From positions 1 to 5,702 of the forward strand of contig JAPLZS010000225.1 of NCBI GenBank assembly GCA_026394915.1: a stretch of 5,702 nt of DNA. Direction: 5' to 3'. A program made the position numbers and the translations under genes. This stretch comes from Candidatus Woesearchaeota archaeon. Its GTDB lineage: Archaea > Nanobdellota > Nanobdellia > Woesearchaeales > UBA12501. This document shows positions 1 to 5,702 of the stretch, one piece after another. The first letter of the stretch is position 1. Each line of letters begins with the position of its first letter. The notes below the pieces were generated by a model that saw only the letters and a list, made by a program, of their open reading frames with translations, did no database searches and had not been told where the DNA came from.

Positions 1-150
1 ATAATAAAAGAGAAGGATTCTGGTGCAGGTGTTGATTTTGATGCTGTGCTGAGCTCAGCGAATGACAAGAGGGCAGAGGAGATAATACAGAATCTCCTGA
101 AGAACGGCGATATATTCGAGTTGAGGCCAGGAAAACTGAAAGTTCTTTGA
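1..150 (+). CDS. mcm: C-terminal end of a probable MCM replicative helicase (5' truncated)
   Basis: Frame 1 is open from the window's first base to a TGA at 148-150, giving 49 residues of a protein whose body lies to the left of the window. The visible part reads as a small winged-helix domain: a helical stretch (DFDAVLSS, then KRAEEIIQNLLKNG) followed by the wing-like ending GDIFELRPGKLKVL. Archaeal MCM proteins typically end in a winged helix closing with a G-[DE]-I-[FY]-E-x-[RK]-P-G-x-[LI]-[RK]-V-L pattern, and this tail fits well. MCM is the hexameric 3'-5' helicase that unwinds DNA ahead of the polymerase, which fits the nearby PolD gene. The AAA+ motor motifs are outside the window, so the name rests on the tail alone. 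Another protein ending in a winged helix is possible. The gene is convergent with the SpoIIM-like gene, with 36 bases between the stops. A pyrimidine-rich run (TATTTCTTT, 151-159) directly after the stop could aid termination. Confidence 0.7.
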   Translation: MIKEKDSGAGVDFDAVLSSANDKRAEEIIQNLLKNGDIFELRPGKLKVL

Positions 151-186
151 TATTTCTTTGGATGCCCATTTATGGATCAGCTTGAT

Positions 187-1047
187 TCAGTTCATGAAAA
201 GGACAGGTGTTATGAAGACTTCTATCAGTGCTCCGATGACAAGAATAAGCAATGAGATTACAACAAGGTCTGCTGTGTCTATGAGTATCTTCTCGAATCG
301 TTCTGAGCTGAAATCCCTTTTTATGATTGCGATTGATATTATCCCTCCTGCAAGGCCCCCGACAAAATAAGCGATTATCTCGGGTATGCCATGTATCATG
401 TATCTGGCCAAGCTAAGAGAGAAAACGTGCATGTACCCTGCGACAAACGGAACTCCAACAAGGTTTGCATATTCTGCGATATGGTTCCTTATAAGGGTGC
501 CTATGGCTACTGCTATCACAGATGCATTCCATGTCAATATGAATATTGATCCTGCGCCATAAAATAATGCAAAAAGCATGCAAAACAACAAGACTCTTAT
601 GTTGTTGAACAAAATCTTTGAGAAAAGCGCTCCAGGAGACACAGACACCATTGCAGTGGCCCCCCCATTTATGCTCTTTATTGTGTTTATCTGCAGAGAG
701 AACAGATTTTCAGCGGTAGCTGGAGGAAGGAATGTGTACCATAATGTGAAGGACACCATGATCCCAAGAAACAGGAAGGTCAGGAAAGATATTGCTTTTG
801 CGTGCTCTTTCAGTAGTCTTATCTCTCCTGACTCGGCAAGATCCTTCTCTTCCTCAAATTTCATTGTTGAATACATCAGGGGTATGGACGCCATTACAGT
901 CAGAAAGACTGCGATTATGCCTGCCATGTCCTCAAATATCTGGGTGCTTATGAGAACTGCAACAGAAGAGTATACCATGCCGATGAAAAACATCTCAATG
1001 GGGTGCTTTTCTGCCTTGAATGGCGTTACTAATGACTCCAGGACCAT
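187..1047 (-). CDS. SpoIIM/DUF95-family multi-pass membrane protein
   Basis: This complete 286-residue membrane protein resembles the archaeal SpoIIM-like family (COG1300, formerly DUF95). Hydrophobic segments lie near residues 18-38, 42-60, 85-105, 147-185, 195-215, 222-243 and 259-282. A charged loop (KFEEEKDLAESGEIR) follows the second segment. The family hallmark HGIPEIIAYFVGGLAGG is at residues 219-235, and the family-like stretch NNIRVLLFCMLFALFYGAG at about 148-166. In Bacillus, SpoIIM works in the engulfment complex. The archaeal members have no established role, and proposals such as membrane remodelling or transport are guesses. An in-frame ATG at 1053 would add two residues (Met-His). 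I prefer 1047 because the upstream TATA box is centred 26.5 bases away, the same spacing as for the divergent gene, and because MVLESLVTPF resembles family N-termini. A run of seven C (660-666) is compatible with an intact frame. No Shine-Dalgarno sequence is visible, as expected for a leaderless message. Confidence 0.85.
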   Translation of the reverse strand: MVLESLVTPFKAEKHPIEMFFIGMVYSSVAVLISTQIFEDMAGIIAVFLTVMASIPLMYSTMKFEEEKDLAESGEIRLLKEHAKAISFLTFLFLGIMVSFTLWYTFLPPATAENLFSLQINTIKSINGGATAMVSVSPGALFSKILFNNIRVLLFCMLFALFYGAGSIFILTWNASVIAVAIGTLIRNHIAEYANLVGVPFVAGYMHVFSLSLARYMIHGIPEIIAYFVGGLAGGIISIAIIKRDFSSERFEKILIDTADLVVISLLILVIGALIEVFITPVLFMN

Positions 1048-1069
1048 GTGCATTTATTATTCATATCTG

Positions 1070-1084
1070 TATTTAAATCTTTCC
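1070..1084 (-). promoter_or_regulatory. Archaeal BRE/TATA promoter of the SpoIIM-like gene
   Basis: Read on the minus strand, the sequence is GGAAAGA followed by TTTAAATA: a purine-rich TFB-recognition (BRE) element next to a TATA box (1077-1070). Archaeal transcription usually starts about 26 bases downstream of the TATA centre, which here predicts a start at about 1047. That is the A of the second candidate ATG, so the message is probably leaderless and the ATG at 1053 would lie outside the transcript. The elements are seen directly. The start site is inferred from spacing. Confidence 0.6.
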
Positions 1085-1155
1085 ATGCTGTTCCTGCATT
1101 ATTTGCGCGCCATTTACTTGCTGGAAGTTTCGTCGAAAAACCCCAAAAAACAAAC

Positions 1156-1170
1156 AAATAGCTTTAAATA
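1156..1170 (+). promoter_or_regulatory. Archaeal TATA promoter of the aIF2 beta-DUF424 operon
   Basis: A TTTAAATA box lies at 1163-1170, preceded by AAATAGC as a moderate BRE. The box is centred 26.5 bases before the A of the aIF2 beta ATG at 1193, so the predicted transcription start falls on the start codon and the message would be leaderless. No Shine-Dalgarno sequence precedes the ATG, which agrees. The box uses the same octamer as the divergent promoter for the SpoIIM-like gene. Confidence 0.65.
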
Positions 1171-1192
1171 TGGGTTGTATTTATTTTGATGT

Positions 1193-1603
1193 ATGGAATA
1201 TGAAGAGATGCTTGAGCGGGGAGTGAAGAAGCTTCCTGAATCTGCTATAGAAAAACAGAGATTTGAAGTGCCAAAAGTAAAGGGCCACCTCGAAGGGAAT
1301 AAGACTATAATAAGCAATTTCTCGCAGATTGTGGACACTCTCAGAAGAAAGCCAGAACATTTCATAAAATTCCTGCTGAGAGAGCTTGCGACACCAGGAG
1401 ATGTGAGAGGGGAGTCTCTTATGCTGAAAAGAAAGATCTCTGCATCAAAGGTGAATGAGAAGATACAGAAATACACTGATGAGTTTGTCCTTTGCCCAGA
1501 ATGCGGAAAACCGGACACACAGATAATAAAAGAGAAAGATGTGAGCTATCTTAAATGCATGGCCTGCGGAGCAAAGCATCCTATAAAATCCTTTATGAAT
1601 TGA
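1193..1603 (+). CDS. eif2b: Translation initiation factor aIF2 subunit beta
   Basis: The 136-residue product has the usual archaeal aIF2 beta length and architecture. An N-terminal helix (MEYEEMLERGVKKLPE, 1-16) is the part that in this family contacts the gamma subunit. A linker with FEVPKV (24-29) follows, then the central alpha-beta domain from about residue 36 (NKTIISNF, then KPEHFIKFLLRELATPG at 53-69). The C-terminal zinc ribbon has CPEC at 101-104 and CMAC at 122-125, with the four cysteines intact, and the typical CPECGKPDT sequence. aIF2 is the alpha-beta-gamma GTPase complex that carries initiator Met-tRNA to the small ribosomal subunit in the cytoplasm; beta is an accessory subunit. 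The ATG at 1193 is chosen because it gives the family N-terminus and coincides with the transcription start predicted from the TATA box. Only 3 bases separate its stop from the DUF424 gene. Confidence 0.96.
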   Translation: MEYEEMLERGVKKLPESAIEKQRFEVPKVKGHLEGNKTIISNFSQIVDTLRRKPEHFIKFLLRELATPGDVRGESLMLKRKISASKVNEKIQKYTDEFVLCPECGKPDTQIIKEKDVSYLKCMACGAKHPIKSFMN

Positions 1604-1606
1604 TTA

Positions 1607-1912
1607 ATGAAAATGATAATAAAAATACATAAAGGGGCAGATGGCAGCAAGGTCATTGCTGTCTGTGATTCTGACATTCTTGGGAAAAGGTTTGAAGAAA
1701 AGAGCCTTCAGCTGGATCTTGCATCAAACTTCTACAGAGGAGAGGAAAAAGACGGAAAATTCCTTCTTGATGAGATCAGGAAACGGCCATGCCACCTGAA
1801 TGTTGTGGGAAAAAAGTCAGTTGATTTCTGCATGAAGAACGGCATGATAATAAAAGACCACATAATCCTGATAAAGAAAGTGCCTCATGCTCAGGCAATC
1901 ATAACAGAATAA
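1607..1912 (+). CDS. DUF424 family protein, function unknown
   Basis: The 101-residue product matches my recollection of the small archaeal DUF424 family (COG2412). It starts with a beta strand (MIIKIHK), then AVCDSDILGKRFEE at 18-31, a segment with LDLASNFYRGEE at 36-47, NVVGKKSVDFCMKNG at 65-79, and a conserved-looking VPHAQ near the end (92-96). No signal peptide, membrane segment or zinc ligand cluster is visible, so it is probably cytoplasmic. The gene follows aIF2 beta after 3 bases (TGA-TTA-ATG) with no clear Shine-Dalgarno sequence, suggesting translational coupling within one operon. A second in-frame ATG at 1613 would remove only Met-Lys. DUF424 is often found next to aIF2 beta in archaea, which hints at a role connected with translation or ribosome assembly. 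That is inference from context, and no biochemical activity can be read from the sequence. Confidence 0.85.
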   Translation: MKMIIKIHKGADGSKVIAVCDSDILGKRFEEKSLQLDLASNFYRGEEKDGKFLLDEIRKRPCHLNVVGKKSVDFCMKNGMIIKDHIILIKKVPHAQAIITE

Positions 1913-1914
1913 AG

Positions 1915-1954
1915 AATATGATATGTGTCTGATCCGCTTTTGTCCTGTCATATT
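1915..1954. terminator. Weak inverted repeat between convergent genes, possible bidirectional terminator
   Basis: AATATGATA (1915-1923) pairs with TGTCATATT (1946-1954): nine pairs including one G-T, with a 22-base loop containing a short T-run (CTTTTG). It sits in the 52-base gap between the stops of the DUF424 gene and polC. The stem is AT-rich and the loop long, so folding would be weak. Archaeal termination depends mainly on T-tracts, and none of good length is present on either strand. Confidence 0.22.
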
Positions 1955-1964
1955 GCAGATTATA

Positions 1965-4900
1965 TCACCCGAACCACTTCCCCAGCCCTTCCTGCTTCTC
2001 CTTGTCCTTTCCGAACACGCTCTCTACCCTCATCTTTAGGAGCTCAAGGCTCTGCTTGAGATAAGGGGGAAGATTATATTTCTTGGCCAGGCTTATTGAG
2101 GGCTCAAGATATTTTATGACAGACCCTTCTGCGACAGTGAATATGAGATGACCCCCACATTTTATGCATTTGCCTGCAAGAGGCGGCCTCCTGTATTTCT
2201 CATTGCACTTGCTGCACCTGAACTGCTGTACTGAGAATTTCCTGAGATTCCCTTTTGTGTCCTTAATGAAATGCTTTTCTATGACGAGCCTTGCAACGTC
2301 ATTTGTGTCAACAGCCCTTATCATCTCAGCCAGCTCCATCTGGCCCTTAAGCTTGTCCTCCATTGAAGGCAATGTCTTGTATGCAGAGCAGTTTATGCCT
2401 GCATTTATATTTGATATGGAGTGGGTGAACCCCATCTTCTCATACTGCTTCTCTGTGCCAAGCCTTCTCTTCAGCTGCTCTATATCCACCTCTGAAGCAG
2501 GTTTGTACTCAAGAGCAGCTTCATAGAACTCAAGAGGATAGCTCCAGACAACATCAAGGCCATGGACCATATCATCGACTTCTGAAGGAACTATTTTTGA
2601 TGTGAGGACAAGGGGGGCGTCCATTGTCCTTCCGCCGATCTTGTCAGGAAGGAACTGCCGTGAAAAGTTCAGCAGCGCATCCATCAGGAGCATCACGCAG
2701 CATTCGTCTCCATCACAGTCTCTTCTCAATGCCGCGTGCCACATGGGGTGGGCATAGCATGATTGGGTATTTGAGAATCCTACTATCCTTCCTATTGTTC
2801 CTGTTGAGATATGCGGCGCAAGGCCTATCACAAGATGGCCTACAAGATCCTCTTTCTTATTGAATTTGTAGAATGATTTTTGTTTATAGAGATGGACAAG
2901 AAGGTCATCAACAAAATTACCTACTCTAAAAAGCACATCATCAGCAGTCTCGTCTGGTGTTTCAACCGCAGAAGCCAATATGATGTCCTGAGGTTTCAGC
3001 TCAAGAACCTGTTCAGGGTCCTTAAGCTCTTTTCCCCTTATATCGGTCTCATATCCCATTTCCTTTAGTTTCTCAATAGGGGTCCTTATCTCTTTTGGCT
3101 TGAAATGAGTTATAGGGAGCTCAGTCATATCATATCGCGTTGTGCCATCCTTATTCACATAAATGTCATGCTTTGCCCTTAGCAGACCTTTTACAAGATG
3201 CTCTGGGGTTTTGTCCTTGTTTGAGAGCCCTCTGACCCCTTTTATCATGTCTGGATAATCTTTTATATTTATTATTTTGACTGCATTTTCAAAATATTCT
3301 TTTGCATCAATATCGCGTCTCTTGTGGCAAAAACATTCTCCGTGAGCAGGGCATGTTGTCTTTTCTTTAGGCCCGCAGACCTTGCAGAAGAATATCCTTG
3401 TTGCTGGCTCTCCGCACCTGTGGCAATTCTTGTATATCGTCTCTTTATCGCATTTTAAGCATTTGTAAAGAGGGAAATCCCCATGTATCTTTCCTGTCTC
3501 GATTGCAGACTGGAATGACCTAAGCCTTCCCCCTTCTTCCCCCACCGGGAATAAAACATGTGGTGAGCCTGTCAGCTTTCGCATCTTTGCTTTTTCGGGC
3601 CTTCCCATCCTTGCTCCGATGAATGTGCCTCCCTTGTCTCTTATCTTGAATGAGGATATCAGATTTATTATCTCAAGTGTGCTCTTTTCACTGTTCTCCT
3701 TTTCTTGGATTATATTCTTTGCCCTTTCAACTCCATCATCATTCTCTATACCGAGTGTCTTCAGCAATGCTATTGAGTTGTTCTTTTCTATGATAACATA
3801 CTCATTGTTTACAACAGAATGGGGCAGGCCTATCTTCTCAAAAGCTCTTTTTGGAGATTCTTCAAGAGGAAGCACGATCTTTTCTATGCGGTTGTTCTCT
3901 GTCTTTGTGATGTTTGCCTTCAACATCCAGTCAAGCATCAAGGCAAGCTCTTGCTTTGATATTCCTTTCCAATGGAGTGTGTATGCGGGATGCAGTGGGA
4001 TTTTCAGTTTTTCAGATATCTCAAATGCGGCATCTGCAGCAATCCTGTTAGTTATAGGATCTTTCAGGAGAAGATCAATATCATCAGCAGATATGCTGAC
4101 TAACGCAGATAATTTATCAAGATCAAGGTTTCCGAACATGTTCACAGTCGCTTTCTCAAGCTCCTTCACATACCACTCCTCGCAATATCCAGGAGGCACA
4201 AGAATATGGTTGTTCTCTGAGAAATCTCCATAATTGAACAAGATATCCCCTAGAAAAAGTATCTCCTTTACCTGATCAGAGACTTCTTTTGATTCTGAAG
4301 CTGTGTTCAGCTGGATGACATCACCATTCTCAAGCTTCACAATCGGGCCGTCTATGGAATCACAGACTGTGAGCGCTGCTGCTTTTCCCGGCCTCTCCAC
4401 CTTAAGCTGCGTTCCTGTCGCTATATACTTTTTGAGGATATGCTGTGTTGCTGGATGTATTGCCGCAGCTGAATAGCCTGAGGTCCTGCATCTTCCATAC
4501 CTCAGCCTGAATCCCCCATGCTGCATTGGATGTGTGAGGACAGGCCTCCCTGCAACAAGATCTTTTATGAAAGTATAATTTGGTTTTATCTTTTCCTTGC
4601 TTTCTCCTTCAACATTCTTTTTCTCTTTTGCTTTTATGCGTTTCTGAAGCTCTAGGAATTGCTCAAGGAAGCTCCAGTCAATCTCAAAAGCATTGCCCCA
4701 TTTCTGCAGCCTTTTCCAGAGTTTTGTCGCTTTCTGCGACACTCCCTCGCCCAATACAAGGCAGACTCCTCCTCTTATCTTGTTTGTCTCAAGCCTTGGA
4801 AGGCCCTTGTGGTTGGACACTTCCATCTGTTCTGTCGGATCGCCGTTTATCTCTATCGGAAGCCTTCTTGCAAGGAACTCAATCTCTTCATCAGAAGGCA

Positions 4901-5525
4901 TGTACTGCAGATTTGCGACCCTTTCATGGTAATCATGAAGTTCTGTCACAAACCTTTTCACCTCTTCTTCAGTTGGATCATATGCATCATAGCCCATCTT
5001 TTTCCTTATGTAATCGACAAGTATCACAGAGAATGCGGCTGCAGTCCCTCCTGCCCCCCTCACTGGACCCGAGTAGAATGCAGCAACATATTCTTTTCCA
5101 TCCATCCTCTTCTTGACCTTGACAGCAGTGAACCCTTCAAGCGGAGCAGCAACTATCCCCAGCGTATGATACGCAAACCCCACCCTTATGGCAATCTCCA
5201 TTGCTTTTGTTGTGTTGCTGAATTTGCAGAACTTCTCTTTTGCGACTTCCTCTGAAATAAGAAGCGCAACTTCCCATGCAGATGACCCATACTGCTTTTC
5301 AAGCTCCTGGATCCTTTTTGTCATTCCGGATCCTTTCAGCTCAGGAGCGACTGCAGAGATTAGGCCCTCTACTCTTTCTGCCATGTTCCTTGCTATCGGG
5401 ATATCCACATGATCCTCAGGATCATATCCTTTTTTCCTTGCTCTCTCTGCTACATCATAATTTATACTGATCTCTTTCTCGATATCATCAAAATATTTCT
5501 GCATCTCGGGGCTTGCTTCAGGCAT
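1965..5525 (-). CDS. polC: DNA polymerase II (PolD) large subunit DP2
   Basis: This is the complete catalytic subunit (1186 residues; family usually about 1100-1270) of the archaeal replicative D-family polymerase, which works with the DP1 exonuclease subunit, not in this window. Visible landmarks: N-terminal PEMQKYFDDIEKEI; YSGPVRGAGGTAAAFS at 151-166; RGGVCLVLGEGVSQKATKL at 251-269; GGFRLRYGRCRTSG at 337-350; the first double-psi barrel with IGARMGRPEKAK at 636-647; zinc-binding clusters at Cys 689/692/701/704 and 714/717/725/731-733; the catalytic motif RRDCDGDE with Asp 936, 938 and 940; a third zinc ribbon at Cys 1104/1107/1120/1123; and a PIP box QEGLGKWF at 1178-1185. There is no intein at the catalytic motif. 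An in-frame ATG at 5567 would add 14 residues (MCWEKHMEMFWVIR) that do not look family-like. The 5525 ATG has a GGTGAT Shine-Dalgarno four bases upstream and fits the family N-terminus. The 5' end overlaps an upstream gene by 38 bases, suggesting co-transcription. Confidence 0.97.
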   Translation of the reverse strand: MPEASPEMQKYFDDIEKEISINYDVAERARKKGYDPEDHVDIPIARNMAERVEGLISAVAPELKGSGMTKRIQELEKQYGSSAWEVALLISEEVAKEKFCKFSNTTKAMEIAIRVGFAYHTLGIVAAPLEGFTAVKVKKRMDGKEYVAAFYSGPVRGAGGTAAAFSVILVDYIRKKMGYDAYDPTEEEVKRFVTELHDYHERVANLQYMPSDEEIEFLARRLPIEINGDPTEQMEVSNHKGLPRLETNKIRGGVCLVLGEGVSQKATKLWKRLQKWGNAFEIDWSFLEQFLELQKRIKAKEKKNVEGESKEKIKPNYTFIKDLVAGRPVLTHPMQHGGFRLRYGRCRTSGYSAAAIHPATQHILKKYIATGTQLKVERPGKAAALTVCDSIDGPIVKLENGDVIQLNTASESKEVSDQVKEILFLGDILFNYGDFSENNHILVPPGYCEEWYVKELEKATVNMFGNLDLDKLSALVSISADDIDLLLKDPITNRIAADAAFEISEKLKIPLHPAYTLHWKGISKQELALMLDWMLKANITKTENNRIEKIVLPLEESPKRAFEKIGLPHSVVNNEYVIIEKNNSIALLKTLGIENDDGVERAKNIIQEKENSEKSTLEIINLISSFKIRDKGGTFIGARMGRPEKAKMRKLTGSPHVLFPVGEEGGRLRSFQSAIETGKIHGDFPLYKCLKCDKETIYKNCHRCGEPATRIFFCKVCGPKEKTTCPAHGECFCHKRRDIDAKEYFENAVKIINIKDYPDMIKGVRGLSNKDKTPEHLVKGLLRAKHDIYVNKDGTTRYDMTELPITHFKPKEIRTPIEKLKEMGYETDIRGKELKDPEQVLELKPQDIILASAVETPDETADDVLFRVGNFVDDLLVHLYKQKSFYKFNKKEDLVGHLVIGLAPHISTGTIGRIVGFSNTQSCYAHPMWHAALRRDCDGDECCVMLLMDALLNFSRQFLPDKIGGRTMDAPLVLTSKIVPSEVDDMVHGLDVVWSYPLEFYEAALEYKPASEVDIEQLKRRLGTEKQYEKMGFTHSISNINAGINCSAYKTLPSMEDKLKGQMELAEMIRAVDTNDVARLVIEKHFIKDTKGNLRKFSVQQFRCSKCNEKYRRPPLAGKCIKCGGHLIFTVAEGSVIKYLEPSISLAKKYNLPPYLKQSLELLKMRVESVFGKDKEKQEGLGKWFG

Positions 5526-5702
5526 TCTTATCACCCAAAACATTTCCATGTGCTTTTCCCAGCACATTCCCCAGTATCTTTATGTGGTGCCCCTTTGCAT
5601 GATTTTTTATATATGATTCTATTTTCTGCTTCATTCCTGGGTCTGCATCAGAAAGTTTCTTCAGCTTTCCATCAACCATCACAAATGGATTTATGCACCT
5701 GC
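5488..5702 (-). CDS. C-terminal part of an unrecognised protein overlapping polC (5' truncated)
   Basis: One minus-strand frame stays open from the right edge (first full codon at 5700) to a TGA at 5490-5488, giving 70 residues. I do not recognise the family. The visible part begins RCINPFVMVDGKLKKL, continues with a helix-like segment DPGMKQKIESYIKNHAKG and the basic stretch HHIKILGNVLG, then KAHGNVLGDKNA and a polar tail ending RDAEIF. The composition is soluble and basic, with no membrane segment; a nucleic-acid-binding role would be a guess. That the frame is coding is supported by the pentapeptide GNVLG, which occurs twice with different synonymous codons (GGG AAT GTG CTG GGA, then GGA AAT GTT TTG GGT). 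The last 12 codons and the stop overlap polC in another frame. The start is outside the window; an internal ATG at 5679 is possible but the frame is open well before it. Confidence 0.6.
5530..5535 (-). promoter_or_regulatory. Shine-Dalgarno site that decides the polC start
   Basis: Read on the minus strand, GGTGAT matches six bases of the GGAGGTGATC complement of the 16S rRNA 3' end and lies four bases before the ATG at 5525. The alternative ATG at 5567 is preceded only by CTGGGGA. The site lies inside the coding tail of the upstream gene, as expected for an internal operon gene that needs its own ribosome-binding site. By contrast, the two operon-leading genes here show none. Confidence 0.6.

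Noticed and set aside
660..666. Run of seven C as a possible frameshift or sequencing error in the SpoIIM-like gene
   Set aside because: The frame is open on both sides and the family pattern continues without break, so the count is consistent with an intact gene.
578..1189. 203-codon plus-strand open frame opposite the SpoIIM-like gene
   Set aside because: It is antisense to a gene with clear family motifs, its translation has no recognisable fold or family, and it runs through the divergent promoter region. It is a shadow frame.
1189..1203. Mini-ORF ATG TAT GGA ATA TGA overlapping the aIF2 beta start
   Set aside because: The TATA spacing predicts that transcription begins at about 1193, so this ATG would be upstream of the message. 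Four codons out of frame carry no other support.
1476..1482. CTGATGA resembling box C of a C/D guide RNA
   Set aside because: The first base does not fit RTGATGA, no matching box D or C'/D' pair follows at suitable spacing, and the bases encode the aIF2 beta Thr-Asp-Glu.
1114..1518. 134-codon minus-strand open frame opposite aIF2 beta
   Set aside because: It lies antisense to a well-supported conserved gene and its Ser/Phe-rich translation is typical of a reverse-strand shadow.
1881..1897. Short inverted repeat TGCCT...AGGCA at the end of the DUF424 gene
   Set aside because: Only five pairs, inside codons for the conserved VPHAQA segment and with no T-tract after it. It is explained by coding.
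4580..5255. Two long overlapping plus-strand open frames (178 and 198 codons) opposite polC
   Set aside because: Both are Ser/Leu/Cys/His-rich antisense readings of conserved DP2 coding sequence, in different frames of the same stretch, with no family resemblance.

Overview
The window looks like a stretch of an archaeal chromosome carrying ordinary replication and translation genes. Three things point to an archaeon: a complete large subunit (DP2) of the D-family DNA polymerase, a complete archaeal initiation factor aIF2 beta, and TATA-type promoters placed for leaderless transcripts. PolD excludes Crenarchaeota and fits Euryarchaeota, DPANN and related groups. The style of the aIF2 beta, SpoIIM-like and DP2 proteins suggests a DPANN lineage (Woesearchaeota/Pacearchaeota-like). 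That placement is inference from remembered sequence style, not from a search.

Layout, left to right. (1) 1-150, plus strand: the last 49 codons of a gene whose C-terminus resembles the winged-helix end of the MCM replicative helicase. (2) 187-1047, minus strand, convergent with the first: a SpoIIM/DUF95-family multi-pass membrane protein. (3) About 1048-1192: a divergent promoter region with a TATA box for each side. Both boxes are centred 26.5 bases from an ATG, which argues that both transcripts are leaderless and that the SpoIIM-like gene starts at 1047 rather than 1053. (4) 1193-1603 and 1607-1912, plus strand: aIF2 beta followed after 3 bases by a DUF424 protein, a likely two-gene operon. 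(5) 1913-1964: a short convergent gap with a weak AT-rich hairpin. (6) 1965-5525, minus strand: polC (PolD DP2), intact, without an intein, and ending in a good PCNA-interacting (PIP) motif. (7) 5488-5702, minus strand: the C-terminal part of an unrecognised gene that runs off the right edge and overlaps the start of polC by 38 bases.

The MCM-like helicase and PolD would act together at the replication fork, with the PIP motif tying PolD to the sliding clamp. aIF2 beta belongs to the factor that delivers initiator tRNA, and DUF424 is its frequent but uncharacterised neighbour. I see no mobile element, CRISPR array, rRNA, tRNA, toxin-antitoxin or defence system. No stretch longer than 300 bases lacks a gene. 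The points most worth a second look are an Asp in place of the usual Asn in the PolD catalytic motif, the overlapping unknown gene upstream of polC, and the matched leaderless promoters.
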